A stretch of 64,000 nt of DNA from CAZVFX01 sp964626565. GTDB taxonomy: Bacteria > Myxococcota_A > UBA9042 > CAIXZC01. Location of the stretch: the NCBI GenBank assembly GCA_964626565.1, contig CAZVFX010000004.1, positions 40,349-104,348 of the forward strand, read 5' to 3'. The first letter of the stretch is position 1. Each line of letters starts with the position of its first letter. Shown piece after piece: positions 23,575-31,715 of this stretch. The notes below the pieces were generated by a model. It had not been told where the DNA came from. It did no database searches and saw only the letters and a program-made list of their open reading frames with translations. Both the position numbers and the translations under genes were made by a program.

Positions 23575-26500
23575 TCCGACACGTATACCGTAGCCTGAAT
23601 ACCGTCCTCACCGTCCGGGTTTATCCCCTGCAGTGCCACAGGCTTCTTGCCCTTCTTGGACAAGCTGCCGCTCTGACCCCCATTTCCAGCGGGGCCGAGG
23701 AAGTGCAGATTGCCGACCAGAGTGGGCTCGGAGTCCGAGGTGTAGACGACGCCCGCTGAGATGCCGCCGGCGCCACCACCGCCCGGTCCGCCGCAACCAC
23801 CGTAACCACCGTCTCCGCCGTCCGCACCATGGCCGGAGCCCTTGTAGCCGGCTCCGCCCTGGCCGCCGTCGCCACTCGCACCGCCCCAGCCGCCGTCGCC
23901 GCCCCAGCCGCCGTTGCCGCCGCCCGTCGTGTGCAGCTTGCAAGCCTTGACCAGTCCGCCCGATTTATACAAGGCGATGGCAATGGAACCGCCGCCTCCC
24001 TGGCCCGCAGCACCACCGTCGCCGCCGGTGCCGCCCGCGCCGCCGCCACCGCCACCACCACCCTTGGCGTCGCACGAATTCCAGGAGGTATTGTCGCCGT
24101 ATCCACCGCCGCCACCTCCACAACCATCGTTGCCGGTGGCGCCGGGGTTGCCCCACTGCGGTGTCCAGTCCGCCTGGGTAAGGTGACCGCCGGCGCCGCC
24201 GGCGCCGGCATGCCCGTCGTAACCGTGGCAGCCCTTGCCGCCGGCTATACCGTCTGCAGCTCCCTGGTTGATCTGGTATCCGGGGGCCCCGTCGGCCGGG
24301 TGGCACGACAGCTTGTAGCGTGCCGACGGCTCCGCGGTCCACTTCGGATCCCAGGTCGACAAGCACGGGGCCGACCAGAGCCCCGTCGCAACCATGGTGT
24401 TGATTCCCTGCCCGCGGCCGCCCGCAGTCAGAGGACCGTATCCTTGCCCCGGGCTGGCATTCTTGGGGCAAGTATTGTCGCCGTATGAGCACCAGGGCTT
24501 GAGTATCTCCGTAATGAGGCAGCCGTCGATGGCGTCCTCGCCGTCGTGGCCCGGCTGGCCATCCAAACCATCGTCGCCATGTTCGCCGCTGGAACCCTTG
24601 CCCGCGAACACCTCCACCGCCACTACCGACAGCCCCGGACTGTTCCGGGCCAGAATGCCGATGGATGATTGGCCCTTGATGACCGGCGCTATAGAGTGGA
24701 TCTCCAACCGCCCGATGGAAGTTGCGGCGCCCAGGCCCCACGCACTCACTGCAATGCGGTCGCCCCAGATGGTTGTGGTCTGATTCGGATATACCTGCCA
24801 GCCTGCCGCCGGATCGTACCCGCCCCACACATGTACAGCCGGTTTCAGCGTCAGGGTCTCGTAGTAGACACCGGCAGCCACCAGTACGCAGTTCAGGCCG
24901 GAGTCAGCCGCGGCCTCGTCGATGCCCGCCTGAATCGTCTTTTTAGGCTCAGACATGGTGCCGGCGTACGCGTCGCTGCCGTTCTGGGCGTCTACAAACA
25001 CGCAGGAGTCTACTGAGCCGTCTATGCCGTCGCAGTCGAGATCCAGGGCCCAGATATCCGGCAGATCGCTGGCCCCCGGGTTGACGGTCGCGAGGCTGTC
25101 GTGGCAGTCCGGCGTCGCCCCCTCGCACGCCTTACAGGCCACCGTTACGAGGACGCCCTCGGCGCAGTAGCCGTCGCCATCCTTGTCCACCCCGTTGTCG
25201 ATGCTTCCGTCGCAATCGTTGTCCAGTCCGTCGCAGTCCTCGGGTGCTGCCGGGTTGAGTTGCGGGTTGTTGTCGTCGCAATCGCCGAATGCCGGGCAAG
25301 CTTTTTCGACTTTCGAACAGATGAGGAGCGAGGGAGGTGAGGGAGCATAGCACTCGGACACCAACGCCGGCGGTTCCCCCGCACAGAATCCGTCGCCGTC
25401 CCCATCGCAATCCTCGTCGGGCCCTTCCACACAGTTGTTGTCCACTCCGTCGCACAAGTCGGGCTGGCCCGGGTGGATAGCGGGGCTGGCATCGTTGCAA
25501 TCCAGGAGATGACTTTTACACACGTACGCGTTCCCCCAGACCAGCGCCGGCTTACCGCAATAGCCGTCGCCGTCTTTGTCGCAGTTGACATCAAGCAGGT
25601 CGTCGCAGCCGTTGGCCTTGCCGTCGCACAGCTCTTCATGACCGGGGTGGACGGTCGCGTCGGTATCGACGCAGTCCAACTCTTCGTGCTGGCACACCGG
25701 GCCCGGAGTCCAGGATGAATGGATGGTGTGGCAGTAGCCGTCCCCATCCTTGTCGCATCCATCATCAATCAATCCGTCGCAGTTGTTGTCTCTGCTGTCG
25801 CAGATCTCCGGCATGGTGGGGTTCACTTCCGGGTCCAGATCGTCGCAGTCCAGCGCGTTGGTTGCCAGCGGGACCCCGGCGGGCAAGCCGGGGGATTGCT
25901 GATGGCACGCGCACACCGTCTCTTCGCCGCCCCAACCGTCCCCGTCATAGTCGAGATTGAACGTCTCGCACCCGACTGCATCCGTTTCATCAACCAGACC
26001 GTCGCAGTCGTTGTCCTCGCCGTCGCAGCTTTCCTGCTCAGGGGTCTGGCCTGCGCATACGATCGCACCCTCCACGCACACATTCTCGCCGGGGCATGTG
26101 CCCCAGGCGTTCTCCACAGTGCAGGAAGTGACCTCCAGGCCGTTGTCCACCGCGCCGTCACAGTCGTTGTCGTCGCCGTCGCACACCTCTGGTGTGGGCA
26201 TCGGTGCGGAGCAGGGGGTCAGCCCGTCCGGGGTGCACTCCCTTTCCCCGAGGCAGGCGCCCCACTCGCCGCCGTTCTGGCAGTCAGTTGTGTGCCCCAG
26301 GTTGGTCGCGGCTGCGAGGCAGTCGCAATCCCCCACCGGGGCGCAGTAGCCCGACTCGTGGCAATGGTGGGAGGTGGGGCAATCCTCTGCTGCGCCGCAC
26401 GGCGAAGTGCAGAAGCTGCCCTGGCCGGAAGGGAGTGGCCAGCAGAGCGCCTCGTCGTCGCCGGTGAAGCGACGGCAGTCCTTGCTGGTCTGGCAGGGAC

Positions 26501-26927
26501 GGCAGTAGCGAACCTCGTCGGGCAGGCAGTAGAACTCGAGTTGGTCCGGGCCTGCCGGAAGGTTCCGGCAGGAGTAGCCCTGGGGGCACTCCTCCACGCA
26601 GGTTATGGTGCACCTCCAGTCGGCCCCGGTGTCAACGCACAAGCCTGAGACGCACTGGTAGTCACCTTCGCACAGGTAGCCGAAACCACCCGGTTCCTCG
26701 AACTCCTCAACGTCGGCGTCGCTTAAAGCATCTGCTCCCTCGTGCGTGAACAGATCTCCTTTCTCCTGATCCGGTTCGGCCAGGTAGAGGTCCGCTTCCG
26801 TTACATCGTCGAAGACCTCTACCGGACCGGCTTCCACCTCCTCGCTCGAGTTCCAGTTTACGGCTCCGTCTCCGCACGCGGAGAAGAAGGCCGCTACCAC
26901 GATCGCACACCACGCTCTTTGTTTCAT
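23571..26927 (-). CDS. Large Cys-rich lipoprotein with MopE-like calcium motifs and Gly-rich C-terminus
   Basis: A 1118-residue predicted lipoprotein (signal CAIVVAAFFSACGDG, lipobox Cys near residue 19). Residues about 80-230 form a Cys-rich region (GYLCEGDYQCVSGLCVD). About ten MopE-like putative metal-binding motifs follow at about 230-620 (CDGDDNDCDGAVDNG, CDSRDNNCDGLIDDGC with DKDGDGYC between), of the type that binds Ca2+ in MopE/thrombospondin-3-like proteins. A DUF1565-like start of a right-handed beta helix follows (FVDAQNGSDAYAG ... AGVYYETLTL). The end is extremely glycine-rich, at about 920-1080, with GGG runs. It is probably displayed on the cell surface. The stop codon and last residues lie in a heptamer array. 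No catalytic motif is seen. Confidence 0.85.
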   Translation of the reverse strand: MKQRAWCAIVVAAFFSACGDGAVNWNSSEEVEAGPVEVFDDVTEADLYLAEPDQEKGDLFTHEGADALSDADVEEFEEPGGFGYLCEGDYQCVSGLCVDTGADWRCTITCVEECPQGYSCRNLPAGPDQLEFYCLPDEVRYCRPCQTSKDCRRFTGDDEALCWPLPSGQGSFCTSPCGAAEDCPTSHHCHESGYCAPVGDCDCLAAATNLGHTTDCQNGGEWGACLGERECTPDGLTPCSAPMPTPEVCDGDDNDCDGAVDNGLEVTSCTVENAWGTCPGENVCVEGAIVCAGQTPEQESCDGEDNDCDGLVDETDAVGCETFNLDYDGDGWGGEETVCACHQQSPGLPAGVPLATNALDCDDLDPEVNPTMPEICDSRDNNCDGLIDDGCDKDGDGYCHTIHSSWTPGPVCQHEELDCVDTDATVHPGHEELCDGKANGCDDLLDVNCDKDGDGYCGKPALVWGNAYVCKSHLLDCNDASPAIHPGQPDLCDGVDNNCVEGPDEDCDGDGDGFCAGEPPALVSECYAPSPPSLLICSKVEKACPAFGDCDDNNPQLNPAAPEDCDGLDNDCDGSIDNGVDKDGDGYCAEGVLVTVACKACEGATPDCHDSLATVNPGASDLPDIWALDLDCDGIDGSVDSCVFVDAQNGSDAYAGTMSEPKKTIQAGIDEAAADSGLNCVLVAAGVYYETLTLKPAVHVWGGYDPAAGWQVYPNQTTTIWGDRIAVSAWGLGAATSIGRLEIHSIAPVIKGQSSIGILARNSPGLSVVAVEVFAGKGSSGEHGDDGLDGQPGHDGEDAIDGCLITEILKPWCSYGDNTCPKNASPGQGYGPLTAGGRGQGINTMVATGLWSAPCLSTWDPKWTAEPSARYKLSCHPADGAPGYQINQGAADGIAGGKGCHGYDGHAGAGGAGGHLTQADWTPQWGNPGATGNDGCGGGGGGYGDNTSWNSCDAKGGGGGGGGAGGTGGDGGAAGQGGGGSIAIALYKSGGLVKACKLHTTGGGNGGWGGDGGWGGASGDGGQGGAGYKGSGHGADGGDGGYGGCGGPGGGGAGGISAGVVYTSDSEPTLVGNLHFLGPAGNGGQSGSLSKKGKKPVALQGINPDGEDGIQATVYVSE

Positions 26928-27103
26928 CTTTCCACCTCCTTGTTGTGGGTTGTCTCTTATCTATTATCGGGGTTTGAAAAAAATCTGTACCAAAAAAAGC
27001 GACATTCCTCGACGAGAGCGTTTGGCGCGGAAAATACCCTGTGAATACCGCTTGGACAACGGCGTCTGTTGGCCCCGTTGACAAAGACGGATGGAGGTTG
27101 AAA

Positions 27104-28015
27104 ATGAAATCAATCGCATTAGCCATAGCAATCAGTTTCTCCCTGACCGCCCTTCCCGCCCTGGCCGCCGATGCTGTTGCCGGCAGTGAAAAGCAGGAAG
27201 TGGCCAAGAGTGAGTCGGAAAAATACCCGCCCCACAAGAAGTACTACAAGAAGAAGAGGAGGCGGCACCGGGGGCACGTCGTGGTCCACGGACCCCGGGT
27301 GGTGGTGAAGCCCGTGGTGGTCCACAAGAAAAGAGTCGTTGTCCACTCCTCGCCCGTGGTTGTTCACCACGTGACCACGGTGAAGAAGAAGCGGCGCCGC
27401 GTTTCCGAAGGCCGTCACTATCATCGCCGGGTCTCGAGGCCCCATGAAGAGTCCATGCTGGGCGTAGGCCTGAGGCTTAGCGGAGTCACGGTTGACGGCC
27501 AGAAGCTCAACCTGGCGACCGTCGAGAATCCCACCATGTGGGGCGCCGGTCTTCAGTTGCGCGGCAAAGTCTCACCCAACGTTGGGCTCGAACTCGCCGC
27601 CGACGTCATTTCCGGCCGCGCCGATGAAATGAACCAGACCACCGTACCGCTGATGCTCTCGCTGATGTACTACGTGGTCCCGGACGGCAAGATGAGGTTG
27701 TTCGGCATGCTCGGTGGCGGTGTTCACCTCACCAAGCTTGAGTACGATCGTGGTTTCAGGCACGACCTTGTCGAGGTTGCCGGCCAGGCTGGCGGCGGGC
27801 TGGAGCTGAGGCTGTCACGAGACTTCGCCGTCACGTCGGACCTCAGGTTCTTGGGCGTGTACAGCAACGTGGGCTCCACCACGTCCCTTCAGAATGACTG
27901 TGTCCAGAGCGTGGGCAACCAGGCAGGCTTCTGCAACGGGCTTTCCTCCCTGAACTCCGATGACAAGTTCAGCATGGGCGCCCAGTTCATGGTTGGCGCG
28001 AACATGTATTTCTAG
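27104..28015 (+). CDS. Outer-membrane beta-barrel-like protein with basic Val/His-rich region
   Basis: A 303-residue protein with a signal peptide (IALAIAISFSLTALPALAADA). A very basic region at about 35-115 has repeats of KKRRR and VVVH (VVVHGPRVVVKPVVVHKKR). A C-terminal domain at about 120-303 has alternating hydrophobic beta strands ending MVGANMYF, where the aromatic last residue is typical of outer-membrane barrels. The ATG at 27104 has GGAGG at seven bases; a longer frame from 27041 would bury the signal peptide. It is divergent from the large lipoprotein gene and followed by a hairpin terminator. The basic segment may bind polyanionic surface polymer; that is inference. Confidence 0.75.
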   Translation: MKSIALAIAISFSLTALPALAADAVAGSEKQEVAKSESEKYPPHKKYYKKKRRRHRGHVVVHGPRVVVKPVVVHKKRVVVHSSPVVVHHVTTVKKKRRRVSEGRHYHRRVSRPHEESMLGVGLRLSGVTVDGQKLNLATVENPTMWGAGLQLRGKVSPNVGLELAADVISGRADEMNQTTVPLMLSLMYYVVPDGKMRLFGMLGGGVHLTKLEYDRGFRHDLVEVAGQAGGGLELRLSRDFAVTSDLRFLGVYSNVGSTTSLQNDCVQSVGNQAGFCNGLSSLNSDDKFSMGAQFMVGANMYF

Positions 28016-28058
28016 ATTTCTCCCTCCCTTGCTCCCTTGACCGTTCCGGTCCCCCCAG

Positions 28059-28094
28059 AGCGGGGCTTCGAAGCTGAAGCCCCGCTTCCTTTTT
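28059..28094 (+). terminator. Rho-independent terminator
   Basis: An 11-base-pair stem (AGCGGGGCTTC / GAAGCCCCGCT) with a six-base loop, followed by TCCTTTTT, 44 bases after the barrel gene stop. Confidence 0.85.
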
Positions 28095-28144
28095 AACCCA
28101 CGCGGGTATATCATCAGCGCCTGCTGACGGAAGGGAGGAAAGCG

Positions 28145-29344
28145 ATGGACCAATTCGAAGAGAGAGTGACCCGGATCCAGGAAGAACTCACCAGCGAAGG
28201 CCTGGACGGTTGGCTGTTCTGCGACTTTCACAACCGCGACCCCATTTCGTATCGGGTGCTGGGTCTGGAAGAGGGAAAATTCACTTCCCGGCGGTGGTTC
28301 TACTACGTGCCTTCCGCAGGCGAGCCGAGCCGACTGGTGCACTCGGTGGAGAAAGGCAAGCTCGATGCTCTTCCCGGCGAGAAGACGGTCTATCTGCCCT
28401 GGGAGCAGTTGCACGAGGAGCTGAAGCGGATCCTCGGGCCACCTTCCCGCATCGCCATGCAGTATTCTCCGAAGAACAACATCCCCTACGTCGATCTGGC
28501 GGACCCGGGAATCGTCGAGTTGGTGAAGGGATTTGGCCACACCGTGGTGAGTTCAGCAAATCTCGTCCAGACTTTCGAGGCAGTGCTGTCGGATGAGCAG
28601 TACGGCACGCACGAAGAAGCTGCCCGAAAAGTGCAACGCATCAAGGATGAAGCGTTCGAGAAGATCGCCGCGGCAATCAGGTCAGGGACCCCTTGCACTG
28701 AGTACGAGGTGCAGCAATTTATCATCACGCGTTTTGATGAGGAGGGGCTCACCTGTGATGAGGAGTGGCCCATCGTGGGGGTAAACGCCCATGCGGCCGA
28801 TCCCCATTTTTCCCCCTCTGCGAGCGCTAGTTCGCCCATTACGAAGGGGGATATGATCCTCATCGATCTGTGGGCGCGCCTCAACCGTCCCGGCGCCATC
28901 TACTACGACATCACCTGGTGCGGGTTTGCCGGCGGCACGCCGCCGCCGAAATACGTGGAGATCTTCGATGTCGTCATGGCGGCTCGCAACGCGGCCTTCA
29001 ACCTGGTGAAGAAGCGGTTTGCGGAAGGAGTTGATGTCCATGGATACGAAGTGGACCGCGCCTGCCGGCAGGTGGTAGAGGAAGCGGGGTTCGGTCCCTG
29101 GTTCGTGCATCGCACCGGCCATTCCATCGGCACTGCGGTGCACGGCAACGGTGTGCACATGGACAGTTTGGAAACCAAAGACGAGCGGCTGCTGGTGCCC
29201 GGCATCTGTTTCTCAATTGAACCGGGGATCTACCTGGAAGGGGAAATGGGCGTGCGCACCGAGATCGACGTCTTCATCCTCCCTTCCGGAGAGGTGGTGG
29301 TGGTGGGAGAGCTGCAAAAGGAACTCATCCTTCTCGATGTGTGA
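28145..29344 (+). CDS. M24-family metallopeptidase (Xaa-Pro aminopeptidase-like)
   Basis: A 399-residue pita-bread-fold peptidase related to PepP/PepQ, which remove N-terminal residues before proline or split X-Pro dipeptides. The five metal ligands can be read: Asp in MILIDLWARL, Asp in YYDITWCG, His in HRTGHSIGT, Glu in FSIEPGIY and Glu in GVRTEIDV. An N-terminal creatinase-like domain (residues 1-150) is present. GAGG at 28136 and an ATG at 28145 fit translation start. It is followed directly by the rnpB promoter. The exact substrate is not settled. Confidence 0.88.
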   Translation: MDQFEERVTRIQEELTSEGLDGWLFCDFHNRDPISYRVLGLEEGKFTSRRWFYYVPSAGEPSRLVHSVEKGKLDALPGEKTVYLPWEQLHEELKRILGPPSRIAMQYSPKNNIPYVDLADPGIVELVKGFGHTVVSSANLVQTFEAVLSDEQYGTHEEAARKVQRIKDEAFEKIAAAIRSGTPCTEYEVQQFIITRFDEEGLTCDEEWPIVGVNAHAADPHFSPSASASSPITKGDMILIDLWARLNRPGAIYYDITWCGFAGGTPPPKYVEIFDVVMAARNAAFNLVKKRFAEGVDVHGYEVDRACRQVVEEAGFGPWFVHRTGHSIGTAVHGNGVHMDSLETKDERLLVPGICFSIEPGIYLEGEMGVRTEIDVFILPSGEVVVVGELQKELILLDV

Positions 29345-29349
29345 CGCCC

Positions 29350-29378
29350 TTGCAATTGGGGCCTTATTCAAGTAGAAC
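29350..29378 (+). promoter_or_regulatory. Predicted sigma70-type promoter for rnpB
   Basis: TTGCAA, 17 bases, TAGAAC. The expected transcript start at about 29385 coincides with the first base of the P1 helix of RNase P RNA. Confidence 0.65.
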
Positions 29379-29384
29379 ATCGGC

Positions 29385-29812
29385 CGGGGCAGGGGCAGAA
29401 GAGAAGGAGGCCGCTGGCCGCAAGGCTGGAGGAAAGTCCGGGCTCCACAGGGCAGGGTGGTCGGTAACGCCGACCGGGGGCGACCCCAGGGATCAGTGCC
29501 ACAGAAAGTATACCGCCCGCCGTCGCCTGAGGCTACCTGGTAGTCGAAGGGCTAAGGCGTGGTAAGGGTGAAAACGTGAGGTAAGAGCTCACGGGCTGCG
29601 GCGGCGACGTCGTGGTCGGTAAACCCCACCCGGAGCAAGAGAAATATGGAAGCGCCGGGATTCGTCCCGTACGGGTAGCCCGCCCAAAGCTTTCGGGTCC
29701 TCGCATGAGGGGCGTGGCAACACGTCTCCCAGATAAATGGTCTCCACTTCCTGCCGGGCGACCGGCAGGGAGGACAGAACCCGGCTTACCACCTTCTGCG
29801 CCTGCCCCGTAG
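29385..29812 (+). ncRNA. rnpB: RNase P RNA (bacterial class A)
   Basis: The catalytic RNA that matures the 5' ends of tRNAs. The conserved core GGAGGAAAGTCCGGGCTCC lies at about 29428 and the CAGGGCAGGGTG stretch just after. The second conserved block is AGTGCCACAGAAAGTATACC at about 29495. GTAAGGGTGAAAACGTG is at about 29562 and the 3' conserved GGCTTACC at 29783. The ends pair: CGGGGCAGG at 29385 with CCTGCCCCG near 29801-29809 gives P1. Boundaries are good to within a few bases. Confidence 0.96.
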
Positions 29813-29820
29813 AAACACAC

Positions 29821-29848
29821 GTTTCGGGTCTCGAGTTTCGAGTTGCTA
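29821..29848. repeat. Heptamer array, four GTTTCGA-type units
   Basis: GTTTCGG, GTCTCGA, GTTTCGA, GTTGCTA; the reverse complement belongs to the CGAAACC family of 20109-20178. The stop codon of the phosphoesterase gene (29846-29848) lies in the last unit. It separates rnpB from a convergent gene. Confidence 0.75.
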
Positions 29849-30343
29849 CAATGTGATGATCTTCGGTGCCCCGATCTCGGCTTCGGTTATTTCCACGGTA
29901 GCGCAGGAAGGGTAGGGTGCGAAGCGCTTGTCTGTGGGACTGCCCGGGTTCACGAACAAGATGCCGTCCCGTCCGGTGATTTCCGGATAGTGACTGTGAC
30001 CGAACACCACCATCTCGAGATTGCGGCCCGAAACTTTGGGCAGGATTCGCTCTACTATTCCACGAGGGGCCCCCCAGCCGTGAATCACCCCGATGCGGTG
30101 TCCCAGGACTGAGACCTCCGCGACTTCCGGGAGAAGCGACTGCATCACCCCTGGATCCATGTTGCCGCGGGTCGCTACCAACGGTCTCAATCCTTCAAGC
30201 TGGTTGTACATTTCGAAGGTGTTGAAGTCACCGGCATGGATGATCATGTCGCACTGTTCGATGAGGGCTCCCATCGCCTCGGGGAGCTCAAGAACCGACG
30301 AAACGTGGGTATCTGAAAGCAGCAGCAGTTTTCGAGTGGTCAT
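29846..30343 (-). CDS. YfcE/MJ0936-type metallophosphoesterase
   Basis: A 165-residue calcineurin-like phosphoesterase of the small YfcE/MJ0936 family. It has metal-ligand motifs LLLSDTHV, HAGDFNTFE, TRGNMDP, HGWG and FGHSHYPE in the expected order, ending with FVNPGSP. Such enzymes act on phosphodiesters; the natural substrate is usually unknown. It is the last gene of a long leftward run and lies four bases after the NlpC-like lipoprotein gene. Confidence 0.92.
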   Translation of the reverse strand: MTTRKLLLLSDTHVSSVLELPEAMGALIEQCDMIIHAGDFNTFEMYNQLEGLRPLVATRGNMDPGVMQSLLPEVAEVSVLGHRIGVIHGWGAPRGIVERILPKVSGRNLEMVVFGHSHYPEITGRDGILFVNPGSPTDKRFAPYPSCATVEITEAEIGAPKIITL

Positions 30344-30347
30344 ACCG

Positions 30348-31439
30348 TCAGTCCTTCAGTCGTAAGATCTCTTTGCCGTCAATGCCCCACCAGCGGCTTT
30401 CTTTGATGGGTACCGTTTCTGGCTCGCGGACAAGAGTGTGCATGACGTAATCTCCGGTGTCCAGGTAGCCGTCTCCGTCATCCTTGACCAGGGCGCCCAC
30501 GTGACCTTCCCGGAAGTTGATCAGGTCTCCGGGCCTCACCCGCCCCTTCGGGCCAAAGGTGAAACGCTTTCCCTTGCGGTCCAGGTAGAAGCCGTCGGGG
30601 TCCAGCGTCACCTTGGTCCACCGTTTGGCCGCCAGCTTGTACAGCCCGCCCGTGTACGTGTAGCCGAACTTCTTCTTGCCCCGCTGGCGTCGTTTGCCGT
30701 AGACCATGAGGTCCGCACAGTCGGAGCCAACCAGCAGGTCGGACTGATGGCCGCCCTTGATCCGCTTTGAACCGTAAATGTAGGGGGTGTTGTACAACTC
30801 GTAAAGGTAGCCGAGGTAGCTGTCGTCTTTTCGGTACACGACGGTGTGAACCGCGCGGCAGACAGCCCCCGACTCGCGGCAGTCGATCCCCTTGGAGGAC
30901 GCCGATCCCGCGGCGGTTGCGGCTTTCACCTTGTAGCGCATCACCCCCAGGCCGTGCGATAGTTCGGGGAATTCGTCGTGCATAATGGTGGGGTGCACGT
31001 CCGCGGTCACCGACCAGCCGGCGGTCCACGACGTCTCGTCGTACTCGATGTGAGCCGGCGGTGCGGAGTAGGAGTTGTCATAAGACTCCGCGCCCGCCTC
31101 CACCTTGAGCCAGGTGATGGTCGCGGGACAGCTTACCGGCCACTCTGTCGGATTCTTCGCACCCTTCTTCTTCAGCTTGGCCTCGGTGTAGGTCGTCTTT
31201 TTCCCGCCGGCCACGGTATCCACTACTGCGTAAAGGGTGACCTTTTCTCCTGACTTGACGAATTTGCGCCTCGGCGTGGCGACGCCGGAGTCGCCTACCC
31301 GTGACACGATGGAGACCCCGGTGATTTCAGGGCAGTTTGCTGCCAGAGGTTGAGCCGACGCCCCGGAGCCCGAGTCCATGCAGGAGGCTGCAAGCGCGGT
31401 GAGTAGTAGGGCGGGAAAAACAAGGCAGCGAAAAGGCAT
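30348..31439 (-). CDS. NlpC/P60-like lipoprotein (putative cell-wall hydrolase)
   Basis: A 363-residue predicted lipoprotein (signal CLVFPALLLTALAASCMDS). An N-terminal Ig-like half extends to about residue 210. The C-terminal half resembles an NlpC/P60 cysteine peptidase. There, NTPYIYGSKRIKGG and SDLLVGSDCADLMVYG give the tyrosine and catalytic Cys region, and PGDLINFREGHVGALVKDDG the catalytic His. NlpC/P60 enzymes cut peptidoglycan peptides. The usual GxDCSG motif reads GSDCAD here, so activity is not certain. The ATG at 31439 is supported by the lipoprotein signal; the long upstream extension overlaps the next gene antiframe. Confidence 0.75.
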   Translation of the reverse strand: MPFRCLVFPALLLTALAASCMDSGSGASAQPLAANCPEITGVSIVSRVGDSGVATPRRKFVKSGEKVTLYAVVDTVAGGKKTTYTEAKLKKKGAKNPTEWPVSCPATITWLKVEAGAESYDNSYSAPPAHIEYDETSWTAGWSVTADVHPTIMHDEFPELSHGLGVMRYKVKAATAAGSASSKGIDCRESGAVCRAVHTVVYRKDDSYLGYLYELYNTPYIYGSKRIKGGHQSDLLVGSDCADLMVYGKRRQRGKKKFGYTYTGGLYKLAAKRWTKVTLDPDGFYLDRKGKRFTFGPKGRVRPGDLINFREGHVGALVKDDGDGYLDTGDYVMHTLVREPETVPIKESRWWGIDGKEILRLKD

Positions 31440-31444
31440 GATAG

Positions 31445-31657
31445 CTAGTTGATCCAGCGGTAGATGACCGCGGCTCCGAGGAGGCCGGCCGCGATCCAGA
31501 AGAGAACGTCCCAGAAGCTCGCTTCTTTCTTCTTCTTCTTCTTGCCGGTGCCCACCAGCCCCTTCATACCGCCGCGCATGGAGCTGAAGACACCCCCCGA
31601 TTTCCTGTGTCTCGTCGACGAGGTCCTCTTGGGCCTTCCCTTTTTCTTCTTCGCCAT
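31445..31657 (-). CDS. Small basic single-span membrane protein
   Basis: A 70-residue protein with a very basic N-terminus (AKKKKGRPKRTSSTRHRK), a Lys run near residue 45, and a C-terminal membrane helix (FWDVLFWIAAGLLGAAVIY). The ATG at 31657 lies six bases after AGGAG; an ATG two codons upstream sits too close to it. It precedes the NlpC-like gene by five bases. No family is recognised. Confidence 0.6.
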   Translation of the reverse strand: MAKKKKGRPKRTSSTRHRKSGGVFSSMRGGMKGLVGTGKKKKKKEASFWDVLFWIAAGLLGAAVIYRWIN

Positions 31658-31715
31658 CGGCATCTCCTATGAACCTGACTCTCATATTACTTCAGGCTGC
31701 GGCCAAAGAAAAGTG

